Below, piece after piece: positions 17,986 through 25,719 of a stretch of 64,000 bases of DNA. The notes below the pieces were generated by a model. The model did not search any database and was not told the origin of the DNA. It saw only the letters and a program-made list of their open reading frames with translations. The stretch is from contig CAVTAL010000035.1 in NCBI GenBank assembly GCA_963732635.1, positions 682,001 through 746,000 on the forward strand, given 5' to 3'. A program made the position numbers and the translations under genes. The DNA is from JAKFWF01 sp963732635 (GTDB lineage: Bacteria > Pseudomonadota > Alphaproteobacteria > Rhizobiales > Hyphomicrobiaceae). How positions within the stretch are numbered: position 1 is the first letter of the stretch; each line of letters opens with the position of its first letter.

Positions 17986-18027
17986 TTGCGCCCGGCGACG
18001 GCCCCATGTGGAGCCGGCCGCCGGGCG
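17986..18027 (+). repeat. GC-rich palindromic repeat, copy C, downstream of the TRAP operon
   Basis: It reads GTTGCGCCCGGCGACGGCCC, then CATG, then a TGGAGCCGGCCGCCGGGCGC arm, matching copies A and B apart from a few bases in the central arm. It begins 11 bp after the receptor stop codon. A long GC-rich hairpin forms, so it could end the TRAP transcript, but no T-run follows. Confidence 0.75.
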
Positions 18028-18082
18028 CGGGCCTTTCAGCAAATTGAGAATGCGGGAGCCAAGTGCGACCCGCGTTCCTTGG

Positions 18083-18505
18083 TCATTTCACCCGCGTCCA
18101 AGTGGTGGTCTTGCATAGCACCACTGCCGTGCAGCCCGACAGATCCATCGCGGTTTTGGACTTGACGGTTAGGGTGCCGGAGTAGGTGCCGCCGTCGGCG
18201 CGATTATAGAGCGAACCCTTCCAGGCGTTGTCGCCGGCCTTCTTGGCGCCAGACATGATCACGAGGCCAACGATCGGACGCGAGCGCTTGGCTGCGTCGG
18301 GGTTCTTGTCGTCGGTTTTCTGGCCGTCGACGACCTTGGAAATCTTGGCGCACAGGCCGTCGCCGCACTTGTAGACGTCGACATTGCTGCCGTTTTCCGG
18401 ATGCCGCCAGGTGCCAAAAGCATCGTCGGCACTCTGGGCCGTCGCGGCGCCGGCGGCGATGCCCATCAATGATGCCGCGGCAATGCCGTAGACGATGGTT
18501 CTCAT
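18083..18505 (-). CDS. DUF2147 domain secreted protein
   Basis: A 140-residue exported protein. The start at 18505 gives the signal peptide MRTIVYGIAAASLMGIAAG cleaved near ATAQS. The mature part has the DUF2147 pattern: an opening GTWRHPENGSNVDVYKCGDG, a middle PIVGLVIMSG, and an end in a strand containing the Cys pair C-TAVVLC. Members are small periplasmic lipocalin-like proteins of unknown role. Transcribed convergently to the TRAP operon. Confidence 0.88.
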   Translation of the reverse strand: MRTIVYGIAAASLMGIAAGAATAQSADDAFGTWRHPENGSNVDVYKCGDGLCAKISKVVDGQKTDDKNPDAAKRSRPIVGLVIMSGAKKAGDNAWKGSLYNRADGGTYSGTLTVKSKTAMDLSGCTAVVLCKTTTWTRVK

Positions 18506-18638
18506 TGGTGCTTCTCCCGTTGTACTCGTTTCTACCCGTCTCGGCGTGTTCAACGCTCTTGTCCTGCTGCGGATGATAGCACGGCCATGGTGCAAGGAAA
18601 GTGACCGCCAGTTGAAGGGCGGATGAACGTCCCAACGC

Positions 18639-19424
18639 GTGCCTTCACCCGTTTGTGCAGTGCAATCGGCTTCTCAAATTGGTGCGAATGGCGCTATGCA
18701 GTGCCTCATGACATGGGAATTGATCACCAAGGATCTGCACGAAGCACCGGCTGCTGCGGTCGCCGCCCGTCCGACATTCGTTGGACGGCTTTGGCGTGCA
18801 TGTGGACTTGATCGCCTGCTGCCCGATGCACCGCGGCAGAATTCCGCCGCCTTCACGATCGCACTGGTGTCGCTATCGGCGAAGCTCGCCAAATCTGACG
18901 GCATAGCATCCAGGATCGAGTTGGAAGCGTTCGAGCGGCTGCACAGTATCGTCCACGACGAGCGCGACAACATTCGCCGCATGTTCGAACTGGCCGCCCG
19001 CGATGTCGCGGGCTTCGACGCCTATGCGCGCGAGGTCGCCCGCCTGCTGCGGCAAGATCGGGAGCTCATGCACGATGTGCTCGAGGGGTTGTTCCACATC
19101 GCGGTTTCGGACGGCATCCTGCATCCCGAGGAAGAGCGTCATCTCATGCTCGCGGCCGAGATGTTCGGGTTTTCCAAGGCGGAGTTCCGTTCGCAGCGTG
19201 GGCTTTTCGTCCATGATCCGGATGATGCTTATACCATCCTCGGGCTATCGCCCGATGTCGACGATGCAGCGCTCAAGGCTCGGTTCAGGCAACTGGTCCG
19301 CGAGCATCATCCAGACCACCTGATCGCGCGTGGCGTGCCGGATGAGTTCGTCAGGTTCGCCACCGCCAAGCTTGCCGAGATCAATGGCGCCTATCATCGC
19401 ATCGCCAAGGAGCGCGGCCTGTGA
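18639..19424 (+). CDS. TerB-like plus J-domain co-chaperone (DjlA-like)
   Basis: 261 residues with two recognisable parts. Residues 70-180 are a TerB-type helical bundle (SLSAKLAKSDGIASRIELEAF; VSDGILHPEEERHLML with its acidic pair), and residues 195-261 are a J domain (AYTILGLSPDVDDAALKARF with the essential HPD in REHHPDHLI). DjlA proteins regulate DnaK. Here the J domain is C-terminal and there is no N-terminal membrane segment. The start is uncertain: in-frame ATGs also occur at 18696 and 18708. The stop overlaps the GTG start of the amidase by 4 bp. Confidence 0.87.
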   Translation: MPSPVCAVQSASQIGANGAMQCLMTWELITKDLHEAPAAAVAARPTFVGRLWRACGLDRLLPDAPRQNSAAFTIALVSLSAKLAKSDGIASRIELEAFERLHSIVHDERDNIRRMFELAARDVAGFDAYAREVARLLRQDRELMHDVLEGLFHIAVSDGILHPEEERHLMLAAEMFGFSKAEFRSQRGLFVHDPDDAYTILGLSPDVDDAALKARFRQLVREHHPDHLIARGVPDEFVRFATAKLAEINGAYHRIAKERGL

Positions 19425-20203
19425 CGTCCGGAAGCGCGCCTCGGTTCGAGCCCGACAGCCGGTGGGTCAGTGATTTGCATTCGTCGCCGAACGTCGGTGA
19501 ACGCCGGGCCGGCTTCGCGCCCACGATGTTGATCCTGCACTACACCGGCATGCCGAGTGCCGCGAAGGCAATCGATTGGCTGGCGCGGCCGGAGAGCAAG
19601 GTTTCCTGTCACTACGTGATCGATGTGACAGGCCGCATTACCCAGATGGTGCCGGAACGACTGCGTGCCTGGCATGCCGGCGTCGCGCACTGGGCAGGCG
19701 AGAGCGATATCAATTCGGCCTCGGTTGGTATCGAGATCCAAAACCCAGGTCACGAGGACGGCTATCACGCATTTCCACGGGCGCAAATGCGCGCGGTGCG
19801 CGATCTCGCGCTCGATATAACCACGCGAAACGGCATTGCGCCCGAGCGGGTGCTTGCTCATTCCGACGTCGCGCCATTGCGCAAGATTGATCCGGGCGAG
19901 AAATTCGATTGGCGCTGGATGGCGCACGCAGGCGTCGGTCATTGGGTGCCGGCAGTGCCACGGCGCGCGCATGAACGAGCATGCGACGATCCCGGCATGA
20001 GCGAGGCCATGAGATCCATGCTTGTCGCATACGGCTACGGCGTCGGTGTCGATGGTGCGAGCGGTCAGGATCTGGCAACGGTGGTGCGCGCCTTCCAGCG
20101 GCACTTCCGGCCGACTTGCGTCGACGGCATCGTCGATCGTTCGACTCTGGCAACGCTGGAGCGCTTGCTCGATGCCCTGGCAAAGGGCGCGATTTTGCAC
20201 TGA
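19421..20203 (+). CDS. N-acetylmuramoyl-L-alanine amidase (AmpD-like)
   Basis: A 260-residue zinc amidase cleaving the bond between N-acetylmuramic acid and the peptide. The Amidase_2 domain has the zinc ligand His in LILHYTGM, the substrate region VSCHYVIDVTG, the conserved SVGIEIQNPGHE, and the second and third ligands in HSDVAPLRKIDPGEKFDW. A short peptidoglycan-binding domain follows (VVRAFQRHFRPTCVDGIVD). It starts with GTG, overlapping the upstream stop by 4 bp. No signal peptide, so it fits cytoplasmic muropeptide recycling. Confidence 0.93.
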   Translation: MTSGSAPRFEPDSRWVSDLHSSPNVGERRAGFAPTMLILHYTGMPSAAKAIDWLARPESKVSCHYVIDVTGRITQMVPERLRAWHAGVAHWAGESDINSASVGIEIQNPGHEDGYHAFPRAQMRAVRDLALDITTRNGIAPERVLAHSDVAPLRKIDPGEKFDWRWMAHAGVGHWVPAVPRRAHERACDDPGMSEAMRSMLVAYGYGVGVDGASGQDLATVVRAFQRHFRPTCVDGIVDRSTLATLERLLDALAKGAILH

Positions 20204-20217
20204 AAGCTGATCCACCC

Positions 20218-21162
20218 ATGCAACAAAAGATCGATGGCGCGCCGGTTCCCTTGGCGCAACCCGGACTGCGGCCGATCGATCTGATCGCCGTCATCGGCCT
20301 CGTCGGCTGCTGCATGTCCTGGGGGCTCAACCAGGTGGCGATGAAAGTCGCTAACGACGGCATCACGCCACTGTTCCAGGCCAGTTTGCGCAGTGTCATT
20401 GCGGCGCTGCTGATCTGGGCCTGGGCCCGCTGGCGCGGCATTCCACTGTTTGCGCGCGACGGCACATTCTGGCCAGGCATGGTGTCGGGCTTGCTGTTTT
20501 CGCTGAACTTCATGTTCATCGGTCCCGGCCTCTCATTGACCGAGGCCTCGCGCGGGGTGCTGTTCCTCTATACCGCGCCATTCTTCGTCGCGGTCGGCGC
20601 CCACTATTTGTTGCCCGGCGACCGGTTGAGCGTGTTGAAGGTGGTGGGACTTCTGGCGGCATTCGCCGGGCTGATGGTGTCGCTCAGCGATCGGTTGGGC
20701 GGGGCGGCAACGGCGGCCAATCTGCGCGGCGATCTTTATTGTCTGGCGGCGGGCTTCTTCTGGGCGGCGACGACGCTGGTGATCCGCTCGACAAGGTTGA
20801 AATGGATCTCGCCGGAAAAGAACCTGTTCTACGAATTGGTGGTGTCGGCGCCGATTCTGCTGCTGACGGCCTGGTATTGGGGCGAACGAGGCATCGTCGA
20901 TCTCAGCCCGATCGTCGTGTGGTCGTTCCTCTATACGACTGTCGTGGTGGTGTTCATCAGCTACGCGGTCTGGTTCTGGTTGCTCAATACCTATCCAGCG
21001 AGCCAAGTGTCGGTGTTCACTTTCCTGGGGCCCATATTTGCGGTCATCGCCGGCTATCTCTTGTTGAACGAGCCAGTGACGTGGCGGCTAGGCGTCGCGT
21101 TGGCGCTGGTTGCACTCGGCATTTATCTCGTCAACAAGCCGCAGTCGCGGCCAAAGACTTGA
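20218..21162 (+). CDS. EamA-family (DMT superfamily) transporter
   Basis: A 314-residue membrane protein with ten hydrophobic segments in two EamA repeats: SWGLNQVAMKVANDGITP with the first-repeat signature, and LYCLAAGFFWAATTLVIRST opening the second. The ATG at 20218 lies 14 bp after the amidase stop; ORF extension upstream of it is out of frame with any family character. Members export metabolites such as amino acids; the substrate is unknown here. Confidence 0.9.
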   Translation: MQQKIDGAPVPLAQPGLRPIDLIAVIGLVGCCMSWGLNQVAMKVANDGITPLFQASLRSVIAALLIWAWARWRGIPLFARDGTFWPGMVSGLLFSLNFMFIGPGLSLTEASRGVLFLYTAPFFVAVGAHYLLPGDRLSVLKVVGLLAAFAGLMVSLSDRLGGAATAANLRGDLYCLAAGFFWAATTLVIRSTRLKWISPEKNLFYELVVSAPILLLTAWYWGERGIVDLSPIVVWSFLYTTVVVVFISYAVWFWLLNTYPASQVSVFTFLGPIFAVIAGYLLLNEPVTWRLGVALALVALGIYLVNKPQSRPKT

Positions 21163-21234
21163 AAAGCTGCCGTCTGGCACCGACCTGCCATCGATGCTAG
21201 AGATACTGCGAACCAATCACAGAGAACGACTAAG

Positions 21235-21453
21235 ATGAACCAGAGCAAAGACTTGGCCGCCCAGGCCGACGCCGTCATCGCGCAGCATGGGCATGAGGGC
21301 CATGTGCATGGCCCCAATTGCAACCATGGGCACGACCACGGCCATCATCACCATGCTGGCGAGACCTTCGTACGCAACGGTGCGAAAGTCGGCCGCAACG
21401 ATCCGTGCCCCTGTGGCTCAGGCAAGAAGCACAAGAAGTGTTGCCTCGTCTGA
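21235..21453 (+). CDS. Small His-rich protein with SEC-C motif
   Basis: A 72-residue protein. The centre is a histidine-rich run (HGHEGHVHGPNCNHGHDHGH, continuing HHHH), and the C-terminus is a SEC-C zinc motif, DPCPCGSGKKHKKCC, like the one at the end of SecA. The two metal-binding elements suggest zinc or other transition-metal binding. A modest ribosome site GAGAAC is seen. The function is unknown; it stands alone between an EamA exporter and tspO. Confidence 0.8.
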   Translation: MNQSKDLAAQADAVIAQHGHEGHVHGPNCNHGHDHGHHHHAGETFVRNGAKVGRNDPCPCGSGKKHKKCCLV

Positions 21454-21456
21454 TCG

Positions 21457-21909
21457 TCAGGGGTTGAGGCGCCAAACCGCGAAGTTGAGTGCGCCGGCGA
21501 ACGTCACCCAGGCCAGGTAGGGCGCGAACAGCAAGCTGGCGTCTGTGCTCAGCGGCCACGCGAGCGCCATGAACGTTATGATCGCAAGCCATAGCAGGCA
21601 AAGCACAGCCATGGCGGCGCCAATCCGGCGCAAGCCGAACATCACCCAAGACCAACTGCCGTTGACGAGCAGTTGCACGATCCAGACTGCCAATGGCAAG
21701 CCGAAGCCGTCGGCGCGCCAAACAATCCAGCCGGCGAAGGCGATCAGAACATAGAGCAGGGCCCAGGCTGGCCCGAACAACCAGCCGGGCGGTGTCCAAC
21801 TGGGTTTGCGCAGGCTGTCGTACCAGGGGCCCGGTCGGAAGAGCGCTCCGGTCGAGGCCACGGCCAGTACGGCGCCCAAGAATGGCAGCAGTGTTAGGTA
21901 GCGTTGCAT
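21457..21909 (-). CDS. tspO: TspO/MBR family protein
   Basis: A 150-residue five-helix membrane protein. The signature GPWYDSLRKPSWTPPGWLFGP and the later WSWVMFGLRRIGAAM helix identify TspO. The start at 21909 was chosen because MQRYLTLLPFLG begins directly at helix 1, whereas the upstream frame is polar. Family members bind tetrapyrroles and affect stress and porphyrin metabolism. It is convergent with the small SEC-C gene, with 3 bp between stops. Confidence 0.92.
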   Translation of the reverse strand: MQRYLTLLPFLGAVLAVASTGALFRPGPWYDSLRKPSWTPPGWLFGPAWALLYVLIAFAGWIVWRADGFGLPLAVWIVQLLVNGSWSWVMFGLRRIGAAMAVLCLLWLAIITFMALAWPLSTDASLLFAPYLAWVTFAGALNFAVWRLNP

Positions 21910-22030
21910 CAAGTCTCCGTCTGGCAGGCTGGTCATGTCACTCTGATCAGGCTTTATTGGGCAGCATCCGTCAATGTCTCGTCTGGTCAAGGCTCCCAGT
22001 CGCGATTGCATCAAATTCGAGGTCATTCCC

Positions 22031-22802
22031 ATGTCTAACGTCGAGATCCACCAGTTTCCTTGCCTCAGCGACAACTATGGCGTGCTTGTGCGCGACGGCG
22101 AAAGCGGGCTGGTCGCCGCCATCGATGCGCCGAACGACGCGCAAGTCGAGGCCGCGTTGAAGGAGAAGGGCTGGAAGCTCACCCACATTCTCACCACCCA
22201 CCATCATGCCGACCATACCGACGGCAATTTGGCGCTGAAAGCCCGTCACAAGTGCACGATTATCGGCCCGCGTGCCGAGGCCGCCAAGATCCCCGGCATC
22301 GACACCAAGGTTGGTGACGGCGACAGCTTTAAGCTCGGCGCCACCGAGGTGCGTGTGCTCGATACGCCCGGCCATACGCTGGGGCACATTTCGTATTATC
22401 TGCCCGAGATCGGCGTTGCCTTCGTCGGTGACACCATGTTCGCGCTGGGCTGCGGCCGGGTGATCGAGGGCACCATGGAAATGATGTGGAACTCGCTCGC
22501 CAAGCTGATGCGCCTGCCGCCCGCGACCACGATTTATGCCGGTCACGAATACACCGCCGCCAATGCCAAGTTCGCGCTTCACGATCGAGCCGGAGAACGA
22601 GGCGCTACAGGCGCGTTCGAAGGAGATCGATAGTCTGCGTTCAGCCGGCAAGCCGACGTTGCCGACCCGCCTCGATCTCGAACTCGCGACCAACCCGTTC
22701 CTGCGCGTGAAAAGCTCCGCCATCCTCGCCCGCCTCGCCATGCCCGGCGCAAAGGACTGGCAAGTCTTCGGCGAGATCAGGGAGCGCAAGAACAGATCTT
22801 GA
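22031..22802 (+). pseudogene. gloB: Hydroxyacylglutathione hydrolase (glyoxalase II), single frameshift
   Basis: Glyoxalase II hydrolyses S-D-lactoylglutathione. The first part (from MSNVEIHQFPCL) carries the metallo-beta-lactamase metal motif THHHADHTDGN, the Asp ligand in VAFVGDTMFALGCGR, and AGHEYTAANAKFAL. It then shifts frame near 22580 and stops at 22633. The remainder is intact one base over: TIEPENEALQARSKEID through to EIRERKNRS at 22802. Removing one base in GCGCTTCACG restores a normal 256-residue protein. Either a real recent loss or a residual indel; the second is plausible because every catalytic residue is kept. Confidence 0.85.
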
Positions 22803-22873
22803 TTGGGCTACGATCGTAGCTCGCCGGAAACGCTGGTCGGCTCGATGCAAATGAAAGCGCAGGTCGCCCTCAA

Positions 22874-23317
22874 ATGCACCTACCAGCCCCAACTCAACTT
22901 ACCGCCGATGACATCATCCGGCTGCTCGGACTTGAGCCACATCCTGAGGGCGGTTGCTATCGCGAGACGTTTCGTGATTCCGATGCCGGCGGCGGGCGTG
23001 CGCATTCGACAGCGATCTACTTCCTGTTGCGCGCCGGCGAAGTGTCGCGCTGGCACCGCGTTGACGCCGCCGAGGTCTGGCATTGGTATGCTGGCAGTCC
23101 GTTGCACCTCGAAATCTCAAACGGTGGTGACGCCACGCAAGTGCATTTGCTTGGTGTCGACCTGGCCCATGGGCAGCGCCCACAGGCGGTGGTCAAGGCC
23201 GGCCAATGGCAGCGCGCCCGCAGTGCCGGCGCCTGGACGCTGGTCGGTTGCACCGTGGCGCCGGGGTTCACTTTTTCCGGATTTGAAATTCTGGCCGATG
23301 GCTGCGATCTAGGCTGA
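22874..23317 (+). CDS. Cupin-5 (DUF985) family protein
   Basis: A 147-residue small cupin. DUF985 features are GLEPHPEGGCYRETFRD at the start, TAIYFLLRAGEVSRWHRVDA with the metal-site His, EVWHWYAGSPLHLEI, and the closing VAPGFTFSGFEIL. The role of the family is unsettled (some are annotated as sugar epimerase-like). Stands alone after gloB. Confidence 0.9.
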   Translation: MHLPAPTQLTADDIIRLLGLEPHPEGGCYRETFRDSDAGGGRAHSTAIYFLLRAGEVSRWHRVDAAEVWHWYAGSPLHLEISNGGDATQVHLLGVDLAHGQRPQAVVKAGQWQRARSAGAWTLVGCTVAPGFTFSGFEILADGCDLG

Positions 23318-23525
23318 AAATGCGGGCGGCGCGGTGGTCGGATCGCGGCGATGCTGCGCTTATCCACTATTTTCGATCTCAGAGAGTTCGCGCTAATCCA
23401 TTGTTTTTGATCGAATAATTTTCGATCGCTCGAAACAGCGTCCCGTGTGCGCTTGCGGTGCTTTCGCAACTCATGAAGGTTCGGCGGCAGCAGTTCGAGC
23501 GATTCGCAAGCGGGAGTTCAACACT

Positions 23526-25457
23526 ATGAAGCGCCAGTCCTCGGGACCCATTTTGAGCGCTGTGTTCGTCGATTACGACAACATCTATCTGTCACTGAAG
23601 CGTAAGAGCGAAGAGGCCGCCAAGCGTTTCGCCAAGGATGCTCTCTCGTGGGTCAAGGAGATCGAAAGCGGTCGCCTGATCACGCCGACCAACGGTTACG
23701 GCGGCGACGTTCAGCGTCGGATCGTGATGAACCGCTGCTATGGCAATCCGGTGCCGCGCCGCAATACCAGCGACAACTCGACCGACATGAACTCGTTTCC
23801 TTTCGTGCGCCACCACTTCCTGCGCGCCGGCTTCGAGATCGTCGATTGCCCGCCGCTCACCGCCCAGCTCAAGAACTCGTCCGACATCCGCATGGTGATG
23901 GACGTTCGCGATTACCTCACGCACGACACCTATTTCGACGAGTTCGTGATTTTGTCGGGTGATGCTGATTTCACGCCGGTGCTGCATCGCTTGCGGGCGC
24001 ATGCGCGTCGTACGGTGATTTTCGCCAACGACTACACCGCCGCGCCTTACACCGCGATCAGTGACGGCGAAGTTCGCGAGTCGGCGCTGATCAATTTGTT
24101 GCTCGAAGGCAAGCTGCCCGGTCAGAAGGATGGCGAAGCTCCAGCGGTAATTACTGCCAGCGTGCAGAACGAGTCGATTGCCCAGGATATCATCGCCGAA
24201 GTGATTGGCGCCGTGCGCAGCTCGACAGTGCCGCTGCCGCTTGAGGCACTCGCGGACCGTGCCATGCGCGCGCTCGGTCATGACAAGACCATCGCCACCA
24301 ATTGGGCTGGCTCGGGCAGCTTCCGTGAATTGCTGCTGAAGTCCCTGCCCGACGACATCCGGCTGACCGACCAGCCGCCCTATCTGGCATTCGAGGTTCG
24401 CCGCTCACTGCCGATCGATGTCCCCGTCGAGCAACCGAAGCAGATCGCCCGCGCCGAAGTCCGTCCGGAGTTGCGGCAGGAATTGCGCGCGACGCCACGC
24501 CAGGAGTTGCGGGCGGAGCCCCTTCACGAGCAACGTCCTGATCCGCGTTTGGAGATCCGCGAAGAGCGCATCGAGCGGCCGGGGTTTATTGGTGCTGCAA
24601 CTTATGTAGAGCCGCAGTTGCGTCAGCAACAGACGGCTGCCCATCCGGTCGCCCATCCGTTGGCCCGCGAGGCCGATCCGTCCCCGATCCAACAGACGCC
24701 ACAGCGCCGTCCGATGATCGATCCGCGGCTGCAGGCATCGGCGCCGATTGCTCGCGCACCCCAGCCTGCGGCTCCGGTTGCGCCGCCCCAGTCCACCCGC
24801 GGTCCGGAGCAGACCTCAGCGTTGCAGCAGTCGATTGCCCGCATTCACGATGCCAGCCAGGCACCACCGCTATCGCCGCCTGAATATCGGGCGCTGTTCG
24901 ATGCTATGTCGCAGGAGATCAACGAGCAGGGATTGCTTGGTGCGCAGACGCTTTCCAACATCATGGCTAGAGCCCGTGAGACCGGCGTGGATATTCGGCG
25001 CGACGATGTCCGGTTCGTGCTGGAAGTGGTCAGCGAGCAGGATCCCTGGTTCGAGCACGGCGCGTCGCCGAGCTTGTTCGCCAGCCGCTTCCGCAATTTC
25101 GTGGCGGCGCGCTGCCGCGATCAAGGCTTGAACCTTTCGGCCGACGAAATCGACCTGATCGACGCTTGGTTCACGGGAGCCGGCATCCAGGCCGCACCAG
25201 CCAATCAGCTTGCCCCACAGCAGACGGCTCCCAGGCAAGCCGCAGCGCCGCCGGTGCCTGCACGCCAGACACCCCAGCCGGCACCTCAGCAGCAGGACCG
25301 CTGGTGGTCAAACGAGGAGGCCCGTCAGCAGGGCGCCTCGGCTGTTCCTGCACGCGCCGCGACTGCACAGCAGGGTAACGATTATGCCGGAAATGAAGCG
25401 GAGTTCGGCGCTCCGGAAGAGTTTCCGCGGATCGTGAAGAACCGCCTTCGCGGCTAA
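23526..25457 (+). CDS. NYN-domain RNase-like protein with LOTUS (OST-HTH) domains
   Basis: 643 residues. The N-terminal NYN (LabA/DUF88) domain has the acidic active-site cluster AVFVDYDNIYLSL, DVRDYLTHDTYFD and VILSGDADFTPVL, typical of PIN-like nucleases. Residues about 218-295 resemble a LOTUS/OST-HTH domain (DIIAEVIGAVRSS, then GSFRELLLKSLPDDIRL). A proline/glutamine/arginine-rich linker (about 300-450, with repeated RQELRA) follows, then a second helical domain (450-535; DDVRFVLEVVSEQDPWFE, ASRFRNFVAARC) that may be another OST-HTH, and a low-complexity tail. The start at 23526 begins just before the NYN core. It is probably an RNA-binding/RNA-processing protein; the target is unknown. 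Confidence 0.85.
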   Translation: MKRQSSGPILSAVFVDYDNIYLSLKRKSEEAAKRFAKDALSWVKEIESGRLITPTNGYGGDVQRRIVMNRCYGNPVPRRNTSDNSTDMNSFPFVRHHFLRAGFEIVDCPPLTAQLKNSSDIRMVMDVRDYLTHDTYFDEFVILSGDADFTPVLHRLRAHARRTVIFANDYTAAPYTAISDGEVRESALINLLLEGKLPGQKDGEAPAVITASVQNESIAQDIIAEVIGAVRSSTVPLPLEALADRAMRALGHDKTIATNWAGSGSFRELLLKSLPDDIRLTDQPPYLAFEVRRSLPIDVPVEQPKQIARAEVRPELRQELRATPRQELRAEPLHEQRPDPRLEIREERIERPGFIGAATYVEPQLRQQQTAAHPVAHPLAREADPSPIQQTPQRRPMIDPRLQASAPIARAPQPAAPVAPPQSTRGPEQTSALQQSIARIHDASQAPPLSPPEYRALFDAMSQEINEQGLLGAQTLSNIMARARETGVDIRRDDVRFVLEVVSEQDPWFEHGASPSLFASRFRNFVAARCRDQGLNLSADEIDLIDAWFTGAGIQAAPANQLAPQQTAPRQAAAPPVPARQTPQPAPQQQDRWWSNEEARQQGASAVPARAATAQQGNDYAGNEAEFGAPEEFPRIVKNRLRG

Positions 25458-25493
25458 GATTACGCACGGGTTACCTGGCAATCGATCATGGCA

Positions 25494-25522
25494 AGGGGCG
25501 CTTCGCAATGCGAGGCGCCCTT
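25494..25522 (+). terminator. Terminator hairpin after the NYN-LOTUS gene
   Basis: A stem GGGCGC-T-TCGC pairs with GCGA-G-GCGCCC around an AAT loop, followed by TTATTCC. It lies 37 bp past the stop codon. The stem is long and GC-rich; the T-run is weak. Confidence 0.65.
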
Positions 25523-25574
25523 ATTCCTTGACCTGGAGCGTTGTCGCTCATAGGTTCCGCCCGTCCCAGCGATT

Positions 25575-25649
25575 GGGCTCGTAGCTCAGTGGTAGAGCGC
25601 CTGACTTTTAATCAGGATGTCGATGGTTCGAACCCATCCGAGCTCACCA
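25575..25649 (+). tRNA. tRNA-Lys (anticodon TTT)
   Basis: A 75-base cloverleaf including an encoded CCA. The acceptor stem GGGCTCG pairs with CGAGCTC, the D arm contains AGCTCAGTGGTAGAGC, the anticodon stem CCTGA/TCAGG encloses loop CTTTTAA (anticodon TTT), and the T arm is GATGGTTCGAACCCATC. The integrase gene lies 70 bp beyond its 3' end, so the 3' half is the likely attachment site of the following island. Confidence 0.97.
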
Positions 25650-25719
25650 TGGATTTCAAGGACTTAAGTAGTGTTCCAGCAAGCCTATCGATTGGGCTTG
25701 CGGAAGTTTTGCGGGAAGG

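Noticed and set aside
24430..24900. Repeated RQELRA-like words and Pro/Gln runs considered as a CRISPR or tandem repeat
   Set aside because: They are inside one intact reading frame and vary in length and sequence; this is a low-complexity protein linker.
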